Of a DNA stretch of 55,891 nucleotides, positions 17,051 through 23,844 are shown piece after piece. This stretch comes from Hymenobacter telluris (GTDB taxonomy: Bacteria > Bacteroidota > Bacteroidia > Cytophagales > Hymenobacteraceae), in the NCBI RefSeq assembly GCF_017313265.1, contig NZ_JAFLQZ010000025.1, forward strand, positions 1-55,891, given 5' to 3'. The translations under genes and the position numbers were made by a program. The notes under the pieces were generated by a model. That model was given only the letters and a program-made list of their open reading frames with translations, searched no databases and was not told the origin of the DNA. The stretch's first letter is position 1. Each line of letters starts with the position of its first letter.

Positions 17051-18331
17051 TTACAAATTTTGATTCTTGTCGAATTCTACTTGCAATCCAATTATTGTCA
17101 ATTCTTCCAATATATGAAGTGCAGTGACGCCATTCAAATCCTGAAGTTGTTCATACAAAGAAGCATAGACAATGCCCTTCTTTCCTCTTACCATCCCCAA
17201 ATAAGCAATTTTCCCGGCTAGCACCTTCTCCAACTTAGGAATATTGCCTCTGTATCGAGCATGTGCTTTGCTGCCGCCATAATTCTGGCCCATAGCTTTC
17301 GAAGCCGCCGCATAGCCGTGTTTCTGCCACACGTGCAGCAGAAAGCGAATATCCTGCACGAACTCACGCGGCACGTTCGGCCGTTCGTTCACCACCACCC
17401 CGGTAACCTCCTGGCGGGTTTCAGGCGTCTGCAGGCGCTGTTTGGCCGGGTTCTGCTCGTAGCCCTCATCCACCAACACCGCGTTCAGCTCGGCCTGGAA
17501 GGCCGCCGTGAAAGCCGGCCGCTGACTCGAAAAGGTAATGTCATCGGCGTAGCGGGTATAGTGGCAACGGTGGCGCTTAGCCAACGCCCGTAGCTTCCGG
17601 TCTAGCCACACGCATACCACGTTCGTAAGCAGGGGCGAGGTAGGCGCCCCCTGCGGCAGGCTGCCCTGGTCGCAACACAGGTTGGCTATCAGGTGGGCTG
17701 CTTCCTTCGGCAGGTCGAAGGGTTCCAGTTGCAGCACTTTCAACACCCGTCCTACCCGCGTACTCGGGAAAAAGTCTTTCAGGTCCAGGTTCAGCACAAA
17801 GCGGCGGCCGGCGTGGGTCTGTGCATTGGTCAGCACGCTTCGGCCGGGCACGAAGCCGTGCGCTGCCTCGTCGCAGGTAGTGAAAGCGGCCGTGAGGCAC
17901 AGCAGCAGCAGCCGCTGAATGCGGCGCAGGCCGTGCTCAGGTGCCTTGATGTCGCGGAACTGCCCGCGGGTGCGCTTGGGCACCTGAAACGTCTGATACC
18001 GTTCCTTCTTATGGTGCGCGTAGTACAGCAGCAAACCCGGCGAAACAGTCTTGGGGCTGCCCTTGGGGTGTTGCTTACGGTGTAGCTCCAGCGCAGCATT
18101 CAGCACCCGCGCCAACGAAATGGCATCGGTAACTGCCCGGAAATGCTCCGCTAGTTCCGCCAACTCCTCCGCCGCAGGCAGCGCCGGCTGGTAGCCGGGC
18201 TTCACCTGCTGCAGCCACCCATTTTTGATAACGAAGCCAGCCAGCGGGTTACCCGGATGGTCAGCTGGGCCACCGGCGGCGGGCTCGTTGTCGTGGGGCG
18301 GAGTAGGGAGTTGGTCAGGCGTTTCGGCCAT
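17051..18331 (-). CDS. Retron-type reverse transcriptase
   Basis: A 426-aa RT from the ATG at 18331 (an upstream ATG at 18346 adds only five residues). Retron hallmarks are visible: NAQTH at 169-173 (the NAxxH motif before RT domain 3), LDLKDFFPS (182-190), QGAPTSP (227-233), catalytic YADD (261-264) and VTG at 309-311, the retron-specific Y-region motif. The N-terminal ~50 residues are proline-rich and probably disordered. Retron RTs reverse-transcribe a cognate ncRNA to branched msDNA, which guards an effector. A matching ncRNA with 13-bp inverted ends lies immediately upstream. The C-terminal 15-20 residues are more AT-rich, suggesting a junction with the adjoining AT-rich HEPN gene. Confidence 0.9.
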   Translation of the reverse strand: MAETPDQLPTPPHDNEPAAGGPADHPGNPLAGFVIKNGWLQQVKPGYQPALPAAEELAELAEHFRAVTDAISLARVLNAALELHRKQHPKGSPKTVSPGLLLYYAHHKKERYQTFQVPKRTRGQFRDIKAPEHGLRRIQRLLLLCLTAAFTTCDEAAHGFVPGRSVLTNAQTHAGRRFVLNLDLKDFFPSTRVGRVLKVLQLEPFDLPKEAAHLIANLCCDQGSLPQGAPTSPLLTNVVCVWLDRKLRALAKRHRCHYTRYADDITFSSQRPAFTAAFQAELNAVLVDEGYEQNPAKQRLQTPETRQEVTGVVVNERPNVPREFVQDIRFLLHVWQKHGYAAASKAMGQNYGGSKAHARYRGNIPKLEKVLAGKIAYLGMVRGKKGIVYASLYEQLQDLNGVTALHILEELTIIGLQVEFDKNQNL

Positions 18332-18362
18332 GGAAATAGAGAGCAAACAATATAATGCCCAA

Positions 18363-18593
18363 TGAAAATACCTGCCGGTGTTCTTCTAAGCCTGATACAA
18401 CAAGATCAGACAAGAGCTCCTAGTAAGAAGCAGACAATCAATAGCATAAATCAATAATCAACTCCAATCGATTAATCAATGAAATCAATTAACGAGTCGG
18501 TTATGACTGCCATTGGGCCCACTGCCGAAGCAGTGGGTTACGAGCACGGCACAGCGCCGCACGAGGTAAAAAACCCTGTCGCAGGTATTTTCA
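18363..18593 (-). ncRNA. Predicted retron msr-msd ncRNA
   Basis: On the minus strand the 13-mer TGAAAATACCTGC (plus 18581-18593) is matched by its exact complement at plus 18363-18375, 205 bp apart. This is the a1/a2 pairing expected at the two ends of a retron transcript. The RT start codon follows 31 nt after a2. Inside, just after a1, are two msr-like hairpins: GCGGC/GCCGT, and CCCACTGC-TTCG-GCAGTGGG (18518-18537). An msd-like hairpin follows at 18461-18497 (TTAATTGAT pairs with ATTGATTAA with wobbles, flanked by ACTC/GAGT). A further small stem CTGAT/ATCAG lies before a2. I cannot fix the branching guanosine. A caveat is that CCTGCGACAGG followed by TTTTTT at the 5' end could act as a terminator. 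Confidence 0.65.
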
Positions 18594-18679
18594 AAGAGCG
18601 TAACGGCCGCCCCTATCGGGCAGGCCAAAGTTGAAATAGTAGCCTAACGCCGCAAATACGTTAGTGCGGGAGGAAAAAA

Positions 18680-19093
18680 CTAATATCCCATCGCGTCGCG
18701 CAACGAATCAAAGTCGCCATTGAAGTCGTCGTAGTCGCCATACTGCCCGTCCGTCAGCGCGTCGAACGTGTCCCGGTCAGCATCGTCCCGGCTATAGTAG
18801 TCGCCGGAATCGTAGTCATCATTATCATCGTCAGCTGCCTGCTGTCGCTCTAGCTCAGCCTGTAGATGGCTTTCCTTCTCGTCCAGCTTTTGCCAGGCGG
18901 CATCGGTCATTTGCTCCTGTAGCCGTGGATACTGCTGCTGCCAAGCCTCTATGTCTTCCCGTCGCAAAGCAAAGTGGTCGAGCACCTGCAGGCAGAAGTT
19001 GAGGTAGCCGGGATTTTCCACCAGCACCTGGCTCACCGTCTGCCCCTGATGACGGCCGAAGGTGAACACGGTATCGAGAGTATAGAAACGCAT
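18680..19093 (-). CDS. Small ExoX-C-like protein upstream of the retron
   Basis: A 137-aa protein from the ATG at 19093, which begins the conserved domain cleanly (MRFYTLDTVFTFGRHQGQTV, SQVLVENPGYLNFCLQ). F.FG...G.T...V....P.YL.F. is the pattern of the small domain at the C-terminus of exodeoxyribonuclease X-like proteins, thought to help substrate binding. No catalytic nuclease residues are present. The last ~50 residues are extremely acidic (Asp/Tyr-rich) and could mimic nucleic acid. It precedes the ncRNA by about 90 bp on the same strand, and an inverted repeat 46 bp upstream of its start suggests WYL control. The role is inferred, possibly an accessory to the retron. Confidence 0.6.
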   Translation of the reverse strand: MRFYTLDTVFTFGRHQGQTVSQVLVENPGYLNFCLQVLDHFALRREDIEAWQQQYPRLQEQMTDAAWQKLDEKESHLQAELERQQAADDDNDDYDSGDYYSRDDADRDTFDALTDGQYGDYDDFNGDFDSLRDAMGY

Positions 19094-19139
19094 AGTCGTC
19101 AGCCAATTGGTGGAAGAGTGGAACAAAGCACGTCAGGCC

Positions 19140-19160
19140 CAATGCAGTCTTTCTGCATTG
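19140..19160. promoter_or_regulatory. WYL operator candidate, copy 1
   Basis: CAATGCAG, a 5-bp spacer TCTTT, and CTGCATTG. It is a perfect inverted repeat, identical over 21 bp to a second copy exactly 240 bp to the right. It lies 46 bp upstream of the ExoX-C-like gene that heads the leftward operon. BrxR/CapW-type WYL repressors of defence islands bind such inverted repeats, so the adjacent WYL protein is the obvious ligand. Confidence 0.65.
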
Positions 19161-19172
19161 CCGGAAAAAATT

Positions 19173-19335
19173 TTAACCCTGGGTCAAAATCACCCGAGCC
19201 CCGCGGCACCGGAAGCACACCAGCTTCCACGTGGCGGTACTTCGGCAAACGGCCTCGTCCCTGGCAGCGCGGGCAGGTAATGCTACGGACAGATGACAGG
19301 CTCGGGGCTGCTACTAATGGTTGATTTTGCGGCAT
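19173..19335 (-). pseudogene. Small zinc-ribbon protein, apparently frameshifted
   Basis: From the ATG at 19335 the frame reads MPQNQPLVAAPSLSSVRSIT followed by CPRCQGRGRLPKYRHVEAG. In this frame the second cysteine pair is lost, but a one-base shift continues as VCFRCRGARVILTQG-stop, restoring a CxxC...CxxC zinc ribbon of a type familiar in Bacteroidota accessory DNA. So either the gene has a frameshift, or there is a sequencing error or recoding at that point. It sits between the two operator copies on the leftward strand and would be the first gene of the retron operon. Confidence 0.45.
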
Positions 19336-19379
19336 CGGCACGGGGTTTTGTGTATCGTTGCGACAAACTTCAGCCCCGC

Positions 19380-19400
19380 CAATGCAGTCTTTCTGCATTG
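19380..19400. promoter_or_regulatory. WYL operator candidate, copy 2
   Basis: Identical to the repeat at 19140-19160. It ends 23 bp before the WYL start codon and 45 bp from the start of the leftward zinc-ribbon frame, so it sits in the divergent promoter region. This fits autorepression plus control of the leftward operon. Confidence 0.68.
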
Positions 19401-19423
19401 GTGAAAAAACTTTCACTTTTTTT

Positions 19424-20434
19424 ATGCCCCTTATCAAGAACCCACTTATCCGTTACCGGGTGCTGGATGCGTGCTTTCAACGCCCTTACCGGCGCTGGTC
19501 GAAAAAAGAGCTGCTTGATGCACTAAGCCACGCCCTGCGCGAACAGTCTGATTATTCCGATGGTGTAAGCCAGCGCACGTTGGATACGGATATCAGCAAT
19601 ATGCGCAAGGGTATCGGCGGGGAGGGCCCGGCCCCTATCCTGTGCGACGCCGAGGGTAACTACTATTACGAAGACCCGCATTTCAAATACTTCCTGAGCC
19701 CCCTCACGGCCGAGGACGCCGAAGTTCTGCAGCAGGTGCTGCTGGTTTTGCAGCAGTTTCAGGGCCTGGGCCTGAGTGAACGGCTCGACACGCTGGTACG
19801 CCGCATCGAGAAAAACCTGCGCGACAACCGCACTGCTGATGCGCCAACGGCCATTGAGTTTGAGCAGGTGCCCGCTTACACTGGCACCCCCAAGTTGCAG
19901 GTACTGCACCGGGCCATCCGCAGCCGCCAAGTTCTGCAGCTTACCTATCAGTCATTCGACGCCGCACACAGCTGGCAGGAAACCGTGCATCCGTACCTGC
20001 TGAAACAGTACAACAACCGCTGGTTTCTGATTGGGCTGGCTTCCGGCCGGGCCGGCATTAGCAATTTCGCCCTTGACCGTATCCTGGCTACGGAGCCCAA
20101 TGCAACAACAACCTTTCTTCCGCCGGAAACCAACCTGCCCGCCCGCTTTGCGGAAATTATCGGGGTATCGTTCAACGAAGCGGAGCCAGTGCAGGAAATT
20201 CACCTGCGTTTCCATAACGACCGGGGGCAGTACGTCCGCACGAAGCCCCTACACGCCAGCCAGCAGATTTTACACCACGACGGGCAGGTATTAGATCTGT
20301 GTTTACGCCTCCGCCTAAATCGGGAGTTGGAAACCCAGCTGCTTGCCTTTGGCGAGGATGTAGAAGTATTGGCCCCTGCCGTCTTAAGAACTCGTTTGCA
20401 AGATCGACTACGAACCGCTTTAACTCGCTATTGA
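19424..20434 (+). CDS. WYL-domain transcriptional regulator (BrxR/CapW-like)
   Basis: A 336-aa protein from the ATG at 19424, 23 bp after an inverted repeat. The in-frame ATGs further upstream would lie before or inside that repeat. The N-terminal winged HTH (YRVLDACFQRPYRRWSKKEL, then SQRTLDTDISNMRKG) is followed by the WYL domain (RQVLQLTYQSFDAAHSWQET, HPYLLKQYNNRWFLIGL) and a WCX-like C-terminal domain. WYL regulators of this build repress phage-defence operons and are thought to sense a nucleotide or nucleic-acid ligand. It is divergent from the retron operon, which suggests that it keeps that operon silent until infection. Ligand and target are inferred. Confidence 0.85.
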   Translation: MPLIKNPLIRYRVLDACFQRPYRRWSKKELLDALSHALREQSDYSDGVSQRTLDTDISNMRKGIGGEGPAPILCDAEGNYYYEDPHFKYFLSPLTAEDAEVLQQVLLVLQQFQGLGLSERLDTLVRRIEKNLRDNRTADAPTAIEFEQVPAYTGTPKLQVLHRAIRSRQVLQLTYQSFDAAHSWQETVHPYLLKQYNNRWFLIGLASGRAGISNFALDRILATEPNATTTFLPPETNLPARFAEIIGVSFNEAEPVQEIHLRFHNDRGQYVRTKPLHASQQILHHDGQVLDLCLRLRLNRELETQLLAFGEDVEVLAPAVLRTRLQDRLRTALTRY

Positions 20435-20590
20435 ATCCTACGGTATACCTGACTTAGTTTGGTTGCTATATGCACTCCAAGGTATTGCTACTGTCATTCG
20501 CTCAGCCTAGCACCATGATAAGTTGGCTTCATGACCATTATACAAATGAACACCCATGACTTTATTTAATAGGATTTGAGATTCAATAGG

Positions 20591-21841
20591 TTATAACAAA
20601 GGATTTATAAGGCTGGCTCCGGAACTTGGCTCCGGCTTCTCTAACTGATTACGCAAAGCCAGCAGGTCATGTTCACGCTCAAGAATTGCTTTGGTTACGG
20701 ACTCTACCGTGGCCTTGATGTGCTGCCAAACCTTTCCCATAGTCAAGGTCAGTTCCTCAACGCTCTGTTGCTGTATCTCTTCAAGGTTGAAAGGGTAACT
20801 GTCCAAAAAGTGAACTACAAATTTCTGTCCAGCTGGCTTCTTGGCTTTCGGCACCCCTACTAGACACTCTTTTAATACCGTGCGGACTTCCTCATTACCA
20901 GGAGCAATAATCGTCCGAAAAGTCAATTTTTTCTGTTTGTCTTGGTTAGGCCAGAAGAAATCTAATTCAAACATAAAAGCTTCCTTGTTAGGGTAACCTG
21001 TTCCAGTGCGTGGGATAATCTTATCTAGTTCTTGCGGCAGAAATCGAGCATACCCTTTATTAGGCGACGCCCGCACCATACCCTCGTTACTCAACATCTT
21101 GTACAAATGCCCACCTATCTCGCTAGCGCGATCAGGACGGTGCAGAAATAGAAAATCAAGTATATTTTGGTGGTTACGGTATAGCTTAGCAGCTAATAGG
21201 TTCAATTCGTCGTTTTCCAAGATTTCGCGTTTGATAGTTGTAGTGTAACCCTCCAAATAGCTGATGACTAATGGACTCAGACGGAGTTTGTAAATCGCCA
21301 GGATTCTATCCAACACATCAATCAGTTGCTGGTAAGAGTACTCCACGTAGAAGTTCGATTCCTGCACCGAGGCTGCACCGGTAGGCGTTAGATAAACAAA
21401 TGCAAAACGCTTTCCGGGAAAACGCTCTCCCACTAATTGCCGATAGCGGGTTAGTTGATAGGAGTGTTCCCCAGAATCTACCTTATTCTCAATGCATACA
21501 ATGAGGTCGGAAAACTCCAACAGAATGTCGATGTGGTGCCACTCACGGAATACACGCATCGTGCTGTACTCTAACCCTTCAATATCCGATTCGTCAATGC
21601 CTTCCACCCGTTGGTCGGCCAGCACTGACCGCAGAAACCGACTTACTATTTGGTTCCCTAAACCATGATTGGCGTTAGGATCTAGTAGCCAAGCCAAAAA
21701 ATTAGAATGACGAATTTCGGTCCGGGTTATCCCCAGAATATGAAAGATATTGGGTTTCTGTAATTCAAGACTTACGCGATCAAAGTCTAAATCATCTAAA
21801 AGCTTTGAAAATTCACGCTTTAACTCAGCTATTCTTCCCAT
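20591..21841 (-). CDS. PD-(D/E)XK nuclease family protein
   Basis: A 416-aa protein with the hallmarks of the PD-(D/E)XK_4 family. RHSNFLAWLLDPNANHGLG (about 44-62) precedes the active-site strand HIDILLEFSDLIVCIENKV, with Asp105, Glu118 and Lys120 as the D...ExK triad. It then continues with YQLTRYRQLV and FVYLTPTG, as usual in this family. Members occur widely in defence islands as stand-alone or accessory nucleases; the biological target is mostly unknown. It is convergent with the WYL gene (stop at 20434), with 156 bp of empty sequence between. It ends just before the IS1-family insertion on the upstream side. It looks intact. Confidence 0.8.
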   Translation of the reverse strand: MGRIAELKREFSKLLDDLDFDRVSLELQKPNIFHILGITRTEIRHSNFLAWLLDPNANHGLGNQIVSRFLRSVLADQRVEGIDESDIEGLEYSTMRVFREWHHIDILLEFSDLIVCIENKVDSGEHSYQLTRYRQLVGERFPGKRFAFVYLTPTGAASVQESNFYVEYSYQQLIDVLDRILAIYKLRLSPLVISYLEGYTTTIKREILENDELNLLAAKLYRNHQNILDFLFLHRPDRASEIGGHLYKMLSNEGMVRASPNKGYARFLPQELDKIIPRTGTGYPNKEAFMFELDFFWPNQDKQKKLTFRTIIAPGNEEVRTVLKECLVGVPKAKKPAGQKFVVHFLDSYPFNLEEIQQQSVEELTLTMGKVWQHIKATVESVTKAILEREHDLLALRNQLEKPEPSSGASLINPLL

Positions 21842-21920
21842 TGGTCATCATAAATCGACACCCTAAATAAACATATTAAATCATTTCAGTTAATAGTTTT
21901 ACTTACATCTATAGAATAGT

Positions 21921-22691
21921 GGCGGTGGTAAAACGGGAGGTGATTTTAAGTTGTGGTTAGCCGGCGGTTATGCTCATCAATGACGAGTTGAATACGCATG
22001 TGATGCATAGCTAAGCAGCGGCTAAAGGAGCAGGTTTTCGCACAAGCACCGCGCACTTCTGCCGTAAAGAGCAGTTGATGGCTTCCACGATGCTGGTCAG
22101 GCCACTGCCTTTGGGGCTGGGCCGATGCGCTCGCGGTGGCAGCACTTGGCCGTAGGCCTCCCACTCGTCCGTAAAGTACCAGGTACCGGTTTGATAGTCT
22201 TCAGGCAAGGTGGCCCACAGACGGCGCAGGGTGGCCGCGCCCCGGCAGCCCAGCACCCAAGCCACAATCCGGCGGCTGTGCCGTTCAGTGGCCAACCAGA
22301 GCCAGACTTTGCGCTTTTTGCGGCCAACAAATGTCCACATCTCATCCAGTTTGAGTACCCAGTAGCCTGCTCGGTTTGGGCCGCAACTGCGGCGTGGTCT
22401 GCGCTTTTTTGCCAGTTTGACAATAGTGGGGCGCGAGACACCCGTCAAGCGCACAAGTGCGTGTTGCGAAACCCGCTCCAATAGCAGCAACTCGACCTGC
22501 GCATACTGAACGGCTTTGCCGACCGCAGCCGGAACAAACAGAGCCTGATAGCGGCAGGCTGTGCACTGGTACTTGGGCTGGCCGTTGCGGCTGCCATTCT
22601 TGCGCAAGGCCGTGCTGCCGCACTTACCACACGTGAACGTGGTTTGAAGCATACACCGAAATTAAGAATCACCCCTTATTTTACCACTGCC
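21921..22691 (-). mobile_element. IS1-family insertion sequence with 8-bp target duplication
   Basis: The element is 771 bp, close to the 768 bp of IS1. Its terminal inverted repeats start GGCGGTGGTAAAA on the left and GGCAGTGGTAAAA (reverse strand) on the right, and then share GGTGATT further in. AGAATAGT occurs immediately outside both ends (21913-21920 and 22692-22699), an intact 8-bp target duplication typical for IS1. Removing the element rejoins intergenic DNA, so no gene was split. The intact duplication suggests a recent insertion. Confidence 0.88.
21946..22652 (-). pseudogene. IS1-family transposase, frameshifted near the C-terminus
   Basis: The N-terminus has the InsA-type zinc finger (CGKCGSTALRKNG then CTACRYQ), then an HTH and the DDE core (LDEMWTFVGRKKRKVWLWLA, RIVAWVLG, WYFTDEWEAYGQVLP) and INCSLRQKCAVLVRK. 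At an A-run near plus 22025-22040 the frame changes. The open frame ends in PAPLAAA, whereas the other frame continues with TCSFSRCLAMHHMRIQLVID, matching the family's LVRKTxSFS ending. One A appears to have been lost. The transposase is therefore either inactive, a recoding case, or a sequencing error at the homopolymer. Confidence 0.75.
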
Positions 22692-22993
22692 AGAATAGTT
22701 AATCCTGTATTTTTCGCGTTGGTCAAAGATAAATTGCCTGCATGATGAGCCGCGAAGTCGATTCGCACGAAATGAACACCATAGGACATTATAAACTTTG
22801 GAAGGTAGCTTAACCTCGATTTGCTTAATCAAGCTGGCATGCTTGGTATCTAGTAGCAATGCATAGTTTCAGCTAATCTTTGCCAAACCGAAAAGTTTGC
22901 AGGCATCAACGAATGATGAAGCACATCCACTATTTAAAAGTACAAGCGTACTCTTTAGTACAAGGTTGCCGAAGTTATAGATTACAACCACAG

Positions 22994-23026
22994 TAGGTTC
23001 CGATAACCTTTCATTATCGAAACCTA
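22994..23026. repeat. dif-like inverted repeat, right copy
   Basis: TAGGTTCCGATAA, 7-bp spacer (CCTTTCA) and TTATCGAAACCTA. Both arms are identical to those at 11608-11640 when that copy is inverted. The two sites bracket the retron/WYL/nuclease block. There is no T-run. The flanking stretch 22700-23296 holds no supported gene. Confidence 0.55.
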
Positions 23027-23296
23027 CTGTTCAACAACAGGATGCTGCCGGTAGGACACAAGTATAATTGCACTATGTAGCGGAGCGACAACCTGACCGC
23101 CCTAACTAGTATCGATGGAATTAAGGCGGTCTTAGGAATCACTTGTGCTATACTACTGGATGGCAAAAATCTCCAGAAGGAAGCAGGATAGTGCGGTATA
23201 TGTGTTTGGGAACATCACATAACCTTTTAACAGGTGCTCTGCGCTGTATCATTAGCAAAACAGATAAAGAAGGGATGAATCTTTTAGTCGACCTAT

Positions 23297-23323
23297 ATGC
23301 CCGGCCAAAATTTGGCTGGGCAT
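23297..23323 (+). terminator. Hairpin terminator candidate
   Basis: ATGCCCGGCCAAA and TTTGGCTGGGCAT pair along their whole length with one G-T wobble, followed by a short T-rich stretch (TTTTGC). It stands upstream of the small gene at 23414, with no clear gene before it on this strand, so it may end a leader transcript or be a relic. Confidence 0.5.
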
Positions 23324-23413
23324 TTTGCTTCTGTTTATCGGGTAATGCATTAATTGCACCACGGCATAAAGGTTCATATCTCAATGCTGCCTTTCCCAGC
23401 TATAAACCACTTC

Positions 23414-23812
23414 ATGCATAGTACAGGTCATACTCCCCGCGAATACCGTTTTCTGCTAGATTTAGTCAATCAGGCCTTTGAAATTGAGAAAAAGGCGGCC
23501 GACTTAAAGGAGTCTAACTCAATCCAACGGAACGTTAACCGACTCCGCAACCTGTTTGAAAATGAGGTACCAGGTTCCTTCTTTCAGCAAAACACAGGAG
23601 TAAGTTTTACCTATCATAATCCTATTGGAGAGCGCTACGATGACACCCGGACAGATTGCGATGCCAGCATCGCTGGGGCTGGCACGGAAAATCTGTGGAT
23701 TACGGAAGTCATCAAACCGATTGTGTGGTTGGCCATTGGCGGCGGCCCCAAAGCATTGGTCCAGAAAGCGGTAGTTGTAGCGGAAACACGCATTGATTCC
23801 GCATTCAATTAA
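23414..23812 (+). CDS. Small protein preceding the Hsp70-like gene
   Basis: A 132-aa protein, using the ATG at 23414 (MHSTGHTPREYRFLLDLVNQ); an in-frame start at 23354 would add 20 unlikely residues. The N-terminal half is a long helix (AFEIEKKAADLKESNSIQRN), as in small nucleotide-exchange or adaptor factors. The C-terminal half is beta-rich (SFTYHNPIGERYDDTRTDCD, WITEVIKPIVWL). It is not a clear GrpE. It is 32 bp upstream of the Hsp70-like gene on the same strand, so a co-factor role is plausible. Family unknown. Confidence 0.6.
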   Translation: MHSTGHTPREYRFLLDLVNQAFEIEKKAADLKESNSIQRNVNRLRNLFENEVPGSFFQQNTGVSFTYHNPIGERYDDTRTDCDASIAGAGTENLWITEVIKPIVWLAIGGGPKALVQKAVVVAETRIDSAFN

Positions 23813-23844
23813 TCCATATACCAAGCCTCCTCACATCTCCTAAC

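Noticed and set aside
18565..18586. CCTGCGACAGG plus T-run taken as a simple terminator of the ExoX-C-like gene
   Set aside because: Possible, but the overlapping 13-mer pairs exactly with a site 205 bp away right before the RT start, so the ncRNA reading explains more. Recorded as a caveat there.
22662..22859. 65-codon leftward frame at the right side of the IS element
   Set aside because: It spans the IS end and target duplication and has no family signature.
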